A DNA stretch of 64,000 bases, taken from Shimia_B sp038527375. Its GTDB lineage: Bacteria > Pseudomonadota > Alphaproteobacteria > Rhodobacterales > Rhodobacteraceae. The stretch lies in NCBI GenBank assembly GCA_038527375.1, contig JBCBFU010000007.1:16107-80106 (forward strand), written 5' to 3'. A program made the translations under genes and the position numbers. How positions within the stretch are numbered: the first letter of the stretch is position 1; each line of letters opens with the position of its first letter. Positions 8,121-15,882 of this stretch are shown here, piece by piece. The notes under the pieces were generated by a model. That model was not told the origin of the DNA. It saw only the letters and a program-made list of their open reading frames with translations, and made no database searches.

Positions 8121-8779
8121 TTGGTGTTGAGCCGGTAGCCCAGCCCGCGCACGGTCTCGATCCGCGCGGCCACCGGTTCCAGTTTGCGCCGCAAACGCCC
8201 GACATAAACCTCGATCGCGTTCTCGGTGATATCACTGTCATAGGAAAACAGGCGATCGACGAGGTGCGACTTGGACAGGATCTGACCCTTGTGGCGGACA
8301 AAGACCTCGAGCAGGCGCATTTCGCGATTGCGCAGGTCGATCACCTGCCCATCGGATGTGAGCATCCCCGACGTCATGTCAAAGACCGCCGTGCCCACAT
8401 CGACATCGTTGGACACCGCGCCGCCGCGGCGCCTCAGAACAGCGCGGCAGCGCGCCTCAAGCTCGGAGAAATCGAAGGGCTTAGTGATGTAATCATCGGC
8501 CCCTTGATCGAGCGCGCCCACCCGGTCGCTGATCTGGCTGCGGGCCGTCAACATGATCACGGGCGTCTGCGATCCCGCGGGTCGCGCCGCCAGAAAATCG
8601 CGCCCGTCGCCGTCCGGCAGCATGACATCAAGGAGAATCAGATCGTACTGGGCGGCAGCCAGGCAGTCGGTCGCATCCGCCAGCGTGCCTGCATGATCGA
8701 CCGCATGCCCGTCCAATTCGATGCGGCTTTTGACGGCCTGCGCCAGCTCCTCATTGTCCTCAACCAACAGATATCGCAC
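8117..8779 (-). CDS. tctD: response regulator, TctD type
   Basis: A 220-residue OmpR-family activator, first gene of the tctD-tctE-binding protein operon. The receiver has E7/D8, phospho-acceptor D51 (LLDVMLPDGDGRD), T78 and the KPFDFSELEARC segment. The winged helix (about 125-220) ends RGLGYRLNTK. In the known system phosphorylated TctD switches on the divergent tctCBA genes when tricarboxylate is present. The TGTCAG direct repeat in the 145-base gap to tctC is a candidate binding site. The gene is intact. Confidence 0.92.
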   Translation of the reverse strand: MRYLLVEDNEELAQAVKSRIELDGHAVDHAGTLADATDCLAAAQYDLILLDVMLPDGDGRDFLAARPAGSQTPVIMLTARSQISDRVGALDQGADDYITKPFDFSELEARCRAVLRRRGGAVSNDVDVGTAVFDMTSGMLTSDGQVIDLRNREMRLLEVFVRHKGQILSKSHLVDRLFSYDSDITENAIEVYVGRLRRKLEPVAARIETVRGLGYRLNTK

Positions 8780-8843
8780 GGGTTTTCGGGGTCCTCTGTG
8801 GTTTGCGGCGGCGCGCGTCCCCCGGCGCGGGGTGCTGCGCGCG

Positions 8844-8860
8844 TGTCAGGCCGGTGTCAG
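8844..8860. promoter_or_regulatory. direct repeat, candidate TctD binding site
   Basis: TGTCAG occurs at 8844-8849 and 8855-8860, exactly 11 bases apart, in the gap between divergent tctD (start 8779) and tctC (start 8925). OmpR/PhoB-family regulators bind direct repeats with 11-base spacing on one DNA face, so this is the best candidate operator for carboxylate-dependent activation. Confidence 0.45.
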
Positions 8861-8924
8861 CTTTGTGTGGTTAGCTGCGAAAATGGTCAGCGAAAAGCGG
8901 CCTGTCAAATGGGAGGAAATACCA

Positions 8925-9911
8925 ATGAACACCTTTGGGTGGACACGCCGCGCCGTCATGGCAGCGGCCACTGCAACTTTGGCTCTGGGCGGCATGGCAC
9001 AGGCCGGTGGGCACCAAGTTCTTGATGAAGTGCACTTCTTGATCCCCGGCGGCGCCGGCGGCGGTTGGGACGGCACGGCGCGTGGCACGGGCGAGGCTCT
9101 GACGGGCGCGGGCCTCGTGGGATCGGCCAGCTACGAAAACATGTCCGGTGGCGGCGGCGGTGTGGCGATTGCCCACCTGATCGAAAACGCGGACTCGCTC
9201 GGCAACACGATGATGGTCAACTCGACGCCCATCGTGATCCGCTCGCTGACGGGTGTGTTCCCGCAGTCCTTCCGCGACCTGACGCTGGTTGCGGGCACCA
9301 TCGGGGACTACGCGGCCATTGTCGTGAACTCCGACAGCGACATCACCTCGATGGATGAGCTTCTGGCCGCCTACCGTGAAGACGGCGCGCGCTTTGCCAT
9401 CGGCGGCGGTTCGGTTCCGGGTGGCATGGACCACCTTGTGGCCGCAATGGCGATGCAGGCTGCCGGTGAAGACCCGACCGCCTTCAACTACATCCCCTAT
9501 GACGCAGGCGGCGCCGCGATGGCGGGTCTTCTGTCGGGCGAGATCAAGGCCCTGTCGACCGGCTTCTCCGAGGCCGTGGCTCTGGCCCAGCAGGGTGAGG
9601 TACGCATCCTCGGCGTGACCGCCGACGAACGCGTAGACGCCTACGCAGATGCGCCCACGCTCAAGGAACAAGGGCTCGACACGACCTTCGTCAACTGGCG
9701 TGGTTTCTTCGCGGCACCGGGTGTCTCGGACGAGCAGCTCGGGAAATTCCAGGCCGCCCTGACCGAAATGTACGAGACCCCCGAATGGGAAGAAGTGCGC
9801 GCCCGCAACGGCTGGGTCAACATCCACAACAATGGTGATGATTTCCGCACGTTCCTCGAGAACCAAGAACAGGTGATAGGCGATCTGATGAAGACGCTGG
9901 GCTTCCTGTAA
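8925..9911 (+). CDS. tctC: tripartite tricarboxylate transporter periplasmic binding protein
   Basis: A 328-residue TctC-family (Bug) binding protein, starting at the ATG at 8925 after GGGAGGAAA. The signal peptide is residues 1-26 with a twin-arginine-like TRRAVM start and AQAGG cleavage. Bug-fold features are FLIPGGAGGGWD, which contacts the carboxylate ligand, ASYENMSGGGGGVA, and AIGGGSVPGGMDHL. It captures a di- or tricarboxylate for the TctA/TctB permease encoded downstream, across a 277-base gap that holds a strong hairpin. The hairpin would allow more binding protein than permease to be made. Ligand unknown; downstream genes suggest a citrate-, citramalate- or malonate-like compound. 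Confidence 0.93.
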   Translation: MNTFGWTRRAVMAAATATLALGGMAQAGGHQVLDEVHFLIPGGAGGGWDGTARGTGEALTGAGLVGSASYENMSGGGGGVAIAHLIENADSLGNTMMVNSTPIVIRSLTGVFPQSFRDLTLVAGTIGDYAAIVVNSDSDITSMDELLAAYREDGARFAIGGGSVPGGMDHLVAAMAMQAAGEDPTAFNYIPYDAGGAAMAGLLSGEIKALSTGFSEAVALAQQGEVRILGVTADERVDAYADAPTLKEQGLDTTFVNWRGFFAAPGVSDEQLGKFQAALTEMYETPEWEEVRARNGWVNIHNNGDDFRTFLENQEQVIGDLMKTLGFL

Positions 9912-9921
9912 ACACTCAGGT

Positions 9922-9942
9922 GCGAGGGGCGCTGCCCCTCGC
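9922..9942 (+). terminator. strong hairpin after tctC (partial terminator or 3' stabiliser)
   Basis: GCGAGGGGC and GCCCCTCGC form a perfect 9-bp stem with a 3-base loop, starting 10 bases after the tctC stop. No T-run follows. Such hairpins after binding-protein genes usually lower expression of the downstream permease genes or protect the upstream message. Confidence 0.55.
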
Positions 9943-9945
9943 GCT

Positions 9946-10135
9946 CCCCGAGGTATTTCCAGCAAAAGGAAAAAGGGAAGCGCGCCAAGGCGGACTTCCC
10001 CCGAAAGCCAACGCTTCCTTTCGCACGGTCATCGGCACCTCTGCCTGTACCGTGGCACAAGCTTCGCGCGGACGTGGTTAATTTTCCGTTTCCTTTTGCG
10101 CGAAATACCTCGGGGGTTTGGGGGCTGGCCCCCAA
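9946..10135. repeat. long inverted-repeat intergenic element between tctC and tctB
   Basis: CCCCGAGGTATTT (9946-9958) plus GCAAAAGGAAA (9962-9972) recurs inverted as TTTCCTTTTGC (10089-10099) plus AAATACCTCGGGG (10103-10115): 24 matching bases per arm around a 3-base mismatched joint. Just outside the right arm TTGGGGGC/GCCCCCAA (10118-10135) forms another hairpin, mirroring the one at 9922-9942 on the left. The core of about 115 bases shows no coding signal. The layout resembles a small non-coding mobile or BIME-like repeat; copies elsewhere cannot be checked here. Confidence 0.55.
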
Positions 10136-10188
10136 TTTGCACCCAAAGGGCATCCAGGGTGCACCATGTCATATAGGGGAGGGGACCC

Positions 10189-10683
10189 ATGGCGCTCGAC
10201 AGATGGATCGCGCTGATCTTTGTCGCTTTTTGCTGTATCTACGGATACGCCGCGTTTTTCACGATGGACCAGCTGTTGCCGCCGTTCATGCAGCGCAACC
10301 CGGTCTGGCCGTCAACCTTTCCAAAAGTCCTAGCGGTTTTAGGCGCTGTCGTGGGTCTGATCGTGCTGCTCGGGATCGAGAAAGCCGACGGCCCGGACAA
10401 GGAGCCTTCGCCCACCGATATCAATCTGGCCAACCTGCGCGAATACAAGCTGGGGCAGGCGTTTTTGCTGCTTGCCTTGATGGTGGCCTACGCGCTGATG
10501 CTGCGGCCTGCGGGGTTCCTGATCGCGACGACCGTGTTCCTTGTCGCCGGCTCGACCGTGCTGGGAGAGCGCAAATTTCACGTGATGATCCCCGTTGCCA
10601 TGCTGGCCACCGGGTTCGTCTGGTACCTCGTTCAGGGGGTGCTCGGCATTTTCCTGCGACCGTTTCCGTTCTTTCTGGGGTGA
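10189..10683 (+). CDS. tctB: tripartite tricarboxylate transporter small membrane subunit
   Basis: A 164-residue TctB-family protein with four predicted membrane helices (about residues 5-25, 42-62, 90-110 and a split C-terminal pair 118-160). It forms the small permease subunit with TctA. The start is the ATG at 10189 after GGGGAGGGGACCC, and the gene ends 3 bases before tctA. The soluble stretch about 63-88 is the cytoplasmic loop commonly seen in this poorly conserved family, so recognition rests on size, topology and gene order. Confidence 0.88.
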   Translation: MALDRWIALIFVAFCCIYGYAAFFTMDQLLPPFMQRNPVWPSTFPKVLAVLGAVVGLIVLLGIEKADGPDKEPSPTDINLANLREYKLGQAFLLLALMVAYALMLRPAGFLIATTVFLVAGSTVLGERKFHVMIPVAMLATGFVWYLVQGVLGIFLRPFPFFLG

Positions 10684-10686
10684 GCC

Positions 10687-12204
10687 ATGCTTGAAGGTAT
10701 TCTGATCGGGCTGCAGGCAGCCTTTTCCATCCAAAACCTGCTCATGGTGATCGCGGGCTGTCTGATTGGCACGTTCATCGGCATGCTGCCGGGGCTTGGG
10801 CCGATGTCGATCATCGCCATCATGATCCCTGTGGCCATTACTCTGGGGGATCCCGCCGCGGCGCTGATCCTGCTGGCCGGGGTCTATTACGGGGCGATCT
10901 TCGGCGGCTCGACCTCGTCCATTCTTTTGAACGCGCCGGGGGTTGCGGGCACAGTCGCGACGAGCTTCGATGGATACCCCATGGCCCGCAAGGGCCAGGC
11001 GGGCAAGGCGCTGACGATTGCCGCCGTGGCCTCCTTTGCCGGGGGCACGATCGGGGCGATCTTGTTGATGATCTTTGCGCCTGCGCTGTCTTCGGTGGCG
11101 CTTCTGTTTCATTCCGCCGAGTATTTCGCGCTGATGGTTGTGGGCCTGTCGGCGATTGCCGCCTTTGCGGGCACGGGGCAGGTGGCCAAGGCGCTGATGA
11201 TGACCATCCTTGGCCTGATCCTCGCCACCGTAGGCGAGGGCGCGCTCTTTAACATGCCGCGCTTCACGATGGGGCTGATGGACCTGCAATCGGGCATCTC
11301 GTTCATCACGCTTGCGATGGCCATGTTCGCGCTGCCCGAGGCGATGTTTTTGGTTCTGAACCCCCTACGCGGGGCGTCCGGCGGATCGGGCGGCAAGATC
11401 GAGAACCTGCGCTTTTCCCGGGAGGAGGGGCGCAAAATGGTGCCGGTGATCGGCCGCCAATCCGTGCAGGGCTTCTTCATCGGCGTCCTGCCGGGCGCGG
11501 GGGCGACGATTGCGTCTTTCCTCGGCTACGCGGTGGAACGCAACCTTGCCAAAGGGGCCGAGCAGGAGGAGTTCGGGAACGGATCAGTCAAAGGCCTTGC
11601 CGCGCCCGAGACGGCGAACAACGCCGCCTGCACAGGGTCTTTCGTCCCGCTTCTGACGCTGGGCATTCCGGGATCGGGCACCACGGCGATCCTGCTCGGT
11701 GCCTTGATCGCGCTCAACGTCACGCCGGGGCCGCGTCTAATGGTCGATACGCCCGAAATCTTCTGGGCGGTCATCATTTCGATGTTCATCGGCAACCTCG
11801 TGCTGCTGATCCTGAACCTGCCGCTGATCCCTTATATCGCCAAGATCCTCGCCATTCCGCGCAACTACCTGATCCCGTTCATTTTGTTCTTTACCCTCAT
11901 GGGCGCCTATATCGGCCAAAACAACGCGACGGAGCTGTTGATCCTCGTGGGGCTGGGCGTGATGGCGACGATCCTTCGGTTTGCGGATTACCCGCTCGCG
12001 CCGCTGTTGATCGGGTTCATCCTCGGCACGATGCTCGAGGATAACTTCGCGCGCTCGATGCAGCTCTATCGCGGGTTGGGCTTTATTCTTGAGCGTCCCA
12101 TGACCTTGGGACTGCTGGTGCTGGCGGCCTTCCTTGTGTTGCTCCCCAGCTACCGGGCGCGGCGGGCGCGCAAGCGGGCGCAAGGCGTGGCCGATGGCGA
12201 CTGA
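10687..12204 (+). CDS. tctA: tripartite tricarboxylate transporter large permease subunit
   Basis: A 505-residue inner-membrane carrier with about 11-12 membrane helices. It shows the family hallmarks GTFIGMLPGLGPMSIIA near residue 30, a GGSTSSILLNAPG motif near residue 77, and the second-half repeat GFFIGVLPGAGATIASF followed by LGIPGSGTTAILLGAL. It carries the TctC-bound carboxylate across the membrane, driven by an ion gradient. The 3' end overlaps the start of the CoA-transferase gene by 11 bases, tying import to CoA activation of the substrate. Confidence 0.95.
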   Translation: MLEGILIGLQAAFSIQNLLMVIAGCLIGTFIGMLPGLGPMSIIAIMIPVAITLGDPAAALILLAGVYYGAIFGGSTSSILLNAPGVAGTVATSFDGYPMARKGQAGKALTIAAVASFAGGTIGAILLMIFAPALSSVALLFHSAEYFALMVVGLSAIAAFAGTGQVAKALMMTILGLILATVGEGALFNMPRFTMGLMDLQSGISFITLAMAMFALPEAMFLVLNPLRGASGGSGGKIENLRFSREEGRKMVPVIGRQSVQGFFIGVLPGAGATIASFLGYAVERNLAKGAEQEEFGNGSVKGLAAPETANNAACTGSFVPLLTLGIPGSGTTAILLGALIALNVTPGPRLMVDTPEIFWAVIISMFIGNLVLLILNLPLIPYIAKILAIPRNYLIPFILFFTLMGAYIGQNNATELLILVGLGVMATILRFADYPLAPLLIGFILGTMLEDNFARSMQLYRGLGFILERPMTLGLLVLAAFLVLLPSYRARRARKRAQGVADGD

Positions 12205-13393
12205 TCGGCCTCTCGCAGGCACGCGGGTCCTTGATCTGACCAACGTGCTTGCGGGGCCCTTTGCCTGTCACCAACTGGCGCATCTGGGCGCTGAGGTCAT
12301 CAAGGTCGAAGCCTGCGGGCGGGGTGACCTTGCGCGGGGGCTGGGCGCGTCGCCCGACCTGTCGGACCGGGGCATGGGCATCAGCTTTCTGGCGCAGAAC
12401 GCGGGTAAATCCTCCCTGACGCTGAACCTGAAAACTAGCGAGGGGCGCGCTGTTCTGGAGCGGCTGGTTCAGGGCGCGGATGTGCTGGTTGAGAACTTCC
12501 GGCCCGGGGTGATGGCGCGTCTGGGCGTGGGCGCAGAGCATCTGAGGTCCATCAACCCGGGCCTGATTTACTGCGCGATATCGGGCTTTGGTCAGACCGG
12601 GCCTTGGGCCAACCGCCCAGCCTATGACCAGATCATCCAAGGGGCCGCCGGAGTGATGGATGTCACGGGTAACTCGGAAACGGGTCCTTTGCGCGTGGGC
12701 TATCCCTTGGCCGACACGGTGGGCGGGTTGACCGCAGCCATGGCCATTCTGGCGGCGCTGAATGCCCCCAAGCGTGGGTGTGTGATTGACGTCTCCATGC
12801 TGGATGCCGTTTTGGCCACCATGGGCTGGGTTGTGTCGAACCACCTGATCGGTGGGGCAGCACCCGCGCGCAATGGGAACGAGAATCCAACCTCCGCCCC
12901 CTCAGGCGCGTTTCAATGCGCCGATGGGCTGATCAACATTGCGGCCAACAAGGACGAACAGTGGGAGGTGCTTGCGCGGCTGTTGGGGCGCGACGACTTG
13001 CTGGCGGCGCCCGAATTCGCCACGCGCGAGGATCGCAAACGCAACCGTCTGCGCCTGAAAGCCGAGCTGGAGACCGTGCTGACCACGCAACCCGCCGCGA
13101 TGTGGGAGGCGAAATTGACCGAGGCCGGGGTCCCCGCCGGGGCGGTTCTGTCGGTGGCTGACGCCTTGGCGCATCCGCAGGTCACGGGGCGCGATTTCTT
13201 GGCAGAGTTCACGGACGTGCCGGGTGTTGAGAGCCCCGTGCAGCTTGCCCGCATTGGCGCGATGATCGACGGGGTGAGGCCCAAGGTCGACACGCCACCC
13301 CCGGCGCTGGGCCAGCACAGCGATGAAATTATGCGCGGGCTGGGCTATAGCGCGGGGGAGATCACTGCGCTGCGCAAGAAAGGCGTGATATGA
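12194..13393 (+). CDS. CaiB/BaiF-family (type III) CoA-transferase
   Basis: A 399-residue enzyme of the formyl-CoA transferase family that moves CoA from an acyl-CoA donor to a carboxylate. The ATG at 12194 lies inside the end of tctA and is favoured over an upstream frame without homology. Family features are VLDLTNVLAGPFACHQLAHLGAEVIKVE (residues 13-39), LVENFRPGVM, and the catalytic aspartate D174 in PLADTVGG. Its stop overlaps the following citrate-synthase-like gene. Set between a carboxylate importer and a C-C lyase, it probably activates the imported acid. The acid and CoA donor are unknown; malonyl-CoA from the matB product is one possible donor. Confidence 0.9.
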   Translation: MATDRPLAGTRVLDLTNVLAGPFACHQLAHLGAEVIKVEACGRGDLARGLGASPDLSDRGMGISFLAQNAGKSSLTLNLKTSEGRAVLERLVQGADVLVENFRPGVMARLGVGAEHLRSINPGLIYCAISGFGQTGPWANRPAYDQIIQGAAGVMDVTGNSETGPLRVGYPLADTVGGLTAAMAILAALNAPKRGCVIDVSMLDAVLATMGWVVSNHLIGGAAPARNGNENPTSAPSGAFQCADGLINIAANKDEQWEVLARLLGRDDLLAAPEFATREDRKRNRLRLKAELETVLTTQPAAMWEAKLTEAGVPAGAVLSVADALAHPQVTGRDFLAEFTDVPGVESPVQLARIGAMIDGVRPKVDTPPPALGQHSDEIMRGLGYSAGEITALRKKGVI

Positions 13394-14166
13394 CATCTGA
13401 CGTATCGGATTGGTGGCGAACCGCGATCATCGACATGGAACCGGGGCGCATCGACATTCGCGGGCGCCCCATTTCGGATCTGATCGGGACCACCGGCTTT
13501 GCGCAGATGATCTGGTTGACCGTGACGGGGCAGACCCTGTCACACGCACAGGCCAGTCTCTTCGAGGCCGCGCTGGTCGCGGCGGTAGATCACGGGCCCC
13601 AAGCGCCGTCCATCGCGGCGGCGCGCATGGCCGCCACCTGCGGTGTGGGCCTGCAAAGCGCGATGGCCAGCGGGCTGAACATGCTGGGCGACGTGCATGG
13701 CGGCGCGGGCGAACAGGCGCTTGCATTATATGAGGCGCTGGCGAAACCGGGAACGGATGTCGCAAAGGGCTTGGCCGACTGGCGTGCGGAGACCGGGCGA
13801 TACGTGCCGGGCTTTGGCCACCGCTTTCACAAACCGGTCGACCCGCGCGCGCCGCGTCTGTTGGCCTTGGTCGATGCGGCTGTGGCCGAGGGCGCGGTGG
13901 ACGGGCGCATCGCCACAACGGCCCGCGCGATCGAGGCCAGTCTCGCACAGCAGCGCGGCGCGCCCGTTCCTATGAACATCGATGGGGCCACGGCGGTGAT
14001 CTACGGCGAATTGGGCTGTCCGGCCCCGCTTGCCCGCGGGTTCTTTGCGCTGTCGCGCAGCGTTGGCCTCTTGGCCCATGCGTGGGAGCAGTCGCAGCAA
14101 GGTGGTCGGATCAAGGGGCCAACACCGCCGTCTTATGGCTGGACCTATACCGGCGACGCTGACTGA
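13390..14166 (+). CDS. half-length citrate-synthase-like protein, probable citryl-CoA lyase
   Basis: A 258-residue protein related to the C-terminal part of citrate synthase, which is usually about 430 residues. All three catalytic residues of that family can be placed: H103 in DVHGGAGE, H144 in PGFGHRFHK with the DPRAP motif, and D198 in NIDGATA. Short relatives of this type act as citryl-CoA lyases, splitting citryl-CoA to acetyl-CoA and oxaloacetate. The start overlaps the CoA-transferase stop (ATGA). Transferase followed by lyase parallels CoA activation and retro-aldol cleavage of a tricarboxylate. A synthase direction or another 3-hydroxyacyl-CoA substrate (citramalyl-CoA, HMG-like) is equally possible. 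Confidence 0.8.
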   Translation: MTSDVSDWWRTAIIDMEPGRIDIRGRPISDLIGTTGFAQMIWLTVTGQTLSHAQASLFEAALVAAVDHGPQAPSIAAARMAATCGVGLQSAMASGLNMLGDVHGGAGEQALALYEALAKPGTDVAKGLADWRAETGRYVPGFGHRFHKPVDPRAPRLLALVDAAVAEGAVDGRIATTARAIEASLAQQRGAPVPMNIDGATAVIYGELGCPAPLARGFFALSRSVGLLAHAWEQSQQGGRIKGPTPPSYGWTYTGDAD

Positions 14167-14253
14167 CCCGCGCGAGGCGTCTTGCGGTGCAAGGGTGAGG
14201 GAGGCATCAACAGTGCAAACGCCGACCCGGAGCATCGCGGATCAGGGACGCCC

Positions 14254-15759
14254 ATGAGCAACCACCTATATGACTGCCTCTTTGCCGATAAGCTGGACGC
14301 GGACCGCACCGTCTTATCCCAGCCGGGCCGCCCGGATGTGACGCGCGCCGATCTTGTGGCGCGCGCGGCGCAGTTCGCGCATGCGTTGACGGGCTTGGGT
14401 ATGACGCCCGGCGACCGCGTGATGGTGCAGGCCGACAAGAGCACGGATGTCGTCGCGATCTATCTGGCCACCGTGCAGGCGGGCGGGGTCTTTCTGCCGC
14501 TAAACACGGCCTATACGGGCGCGGAGTTGGCGCATTTTCTGCAGGATGCCGAACCCCGGATCGTCGTCTGTGACGCAGGACGTGAGGCGGTCTTTGCCGA
14601 CCTGTGCGATGGGGGCACGGCGGTTATGACCGTTGGTCCCCATGGCGGCGGAAGCTTCGGCGCCCTTGCAGACGCTCAATCCCAAACCTTTGCGGCATGC
14701 CCGCGGGGACCCGAGGATTTGGCGGCGCTCCTTTACACATCGGGGACGACGGGACGTTCCAAGGGCGCGATGCTGACCCATGCCAACCTTGCCTCGAACG
14801 CGGAAACGCTTGTGGGCCTCTGGCAGATAACGGCGCGCGATCGACTGATCCACGCCTTGCCGATCTATCACACCCATGGGCTGTTCGTGGCGCTCAACAC
14901 CGCGCTGATCGCGGCGGCGGAGGTCGTGTTTCTGCCGCGCTTTGACGCGGACGCGATCCTCGATGCGATGCCGGATGCCACGATGATGATGGGGGTGCCC
15001 ACCTTTTACACCCGGCTTCTGGCCGACCCACGCCTGACGCGCGACCGGGCGGCGGGGATGCGTCTGTTCATCTCTGGCAGCGCGCCGCTTTTGGCTGAAA
15101 CGCATATCGCTTTTGAAGAGCGGACGGGGCACCGGGTCCTTGAACGCTACGGCATGACCGAAACCAACATGACGACCTCCAACCCCTATGACGGGGCGCG
15201 CCGAGCAGGGACCGTGGGTCTGCCCCTGCCGGGGGTCGAAGTGCGTGTGACCGATCCCGACACGGGCGCGCCGCTGGCCCAAGGCGATATCGGAATGGTC
15301 GAGGTACGCGGCCCAAACGTGTTCTCCGGCTATTGGCGCCTGCCTGAAAAGACGCGGGAGGAGTTCCGCGCCGACGGCTTCTTTATCACCGGCGATCTGG
15401 GGACGCTTGGCCCGGATGGATACCTGACGATCGTGGGCCGTTCAAAGGACCTCATCATCACGGGCGGGCTGAACGTCTATCCCAAGGAGGTCGAGGACGT
15501 CCTGAACCAGATCGAGGGCGTCGCAGAATCCGCCGTATTCGGCGTGCCCGACCCGGACTTCGGCGAACGGATCATCGCCGCCATCGTGATGGAGGCAGGG
15601 TCCGCTTTGGACGCGGATGCGGTGACCCGAGCACTCGGGCAAGGCCTCGCGCGGTTTAAACACCCCCGCCAGATCGAGGTCCTGCCCGAGTTGCCCCGCA
15701 ACGCCATGGGCAAGGTGCAAAAGGTGGCGCTGCGTGCGACATACGGGGAAAACCCCTAG
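14254..15759 (+). CDS. matB: malonyl-CoA synthetase-like acyl-adenylate enzyme
   Basis: A 501-residue ANL-superfamily ligase: carboxylate + ATP + CoA gives acyl-CoA + AMP. Starts at the ATG at 14254 after AGGGACG. Motifs are LLYTSGTTGRSKGAMLTH (P-loop), ERYGMTETNM (A5), TGDLGTLGPDG and the hinge GRSKDLIITGGLNVYPKEVE. The catalytic lysine lies in LPRNAMGKVQK, the form seen in MatB, as is FLPLNTAYTGAELAHFL. Malonate or methylmalonate is therefore the likely substrate. No malonyl-CoA decarboxylase (matA) is beside it; the upstream CoA-transferase and lyase take that place. It is 87 bases after the lyase and probably in the same operon. Confidence 0.85.
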   Translation: MSNHLYDCLFADKLDADRTVLSQPGRPDVTRADLVARAAQFAHALTGLGMTPGDRVMVQADKSTDVVAIYLATVQAGGVFLPLNTAYTGAELAHFLQDAEPRIVVCDAGREAVFADLCDGGTAVMTVGPHGGGSFGALADAQSQTFAACPRGPEDLAALLYTSGTTGRSKGAMLTHANLASNAETLVGLWQITARDRLIHALPIYHTHGLFVALNTALIAAAEVVFLPRFDADAILDAMPDATMMMGVPTFYTRLLADPRLTRDRAAGMRLFISGSAPLLAETHIAFEERTGHRVLERYGMTETNMTTSNPYDGARRAGTVGLPLPGVEVRVTDPDTGAPLAQGDIGMVEVRGPNVFSGYWRLPEKTREEFRADGFFITGDLGTLGPDGYLTIVGRSKDLIITGGLNVYPKEVEDVLNQIEGVAESAVFGVPDPDFGERIIAAIVMEAGSALDADAVTRALGQGLARFKHPRQIEVLPELPRNAMGKVQKVALRATYGENP

Positions 15760-15828
15760 GCGACTTGGCCAAGGCCCCCGGTCCGGCCCTGTGTGCCGCT
15801 GAGGCCCCTTCACTTTCCGGTCGCCTTT

Positions 15829-15848
15829 TTGTATCCAATAGGATACAA
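15829..15848. promoter_or_regulatory. palindromic GntR-type operator
   Basis: TTGTATCC and GGATACAA form a perfect 8-bp inverted repeat around AATA, 34 bases before the GntR gene start. Size, symmetry and position fit an autoregulatory site for an FCD-type GntR repressor, and the outer TTGTAT..ATACAA resembles operators known for this family, including MatR of malonate catabolism. Confidence 0.65.
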
Positions 15849-15882
15849 TGTTGTCATTCCCAACTTTCTGAAAGGTCCCGGG

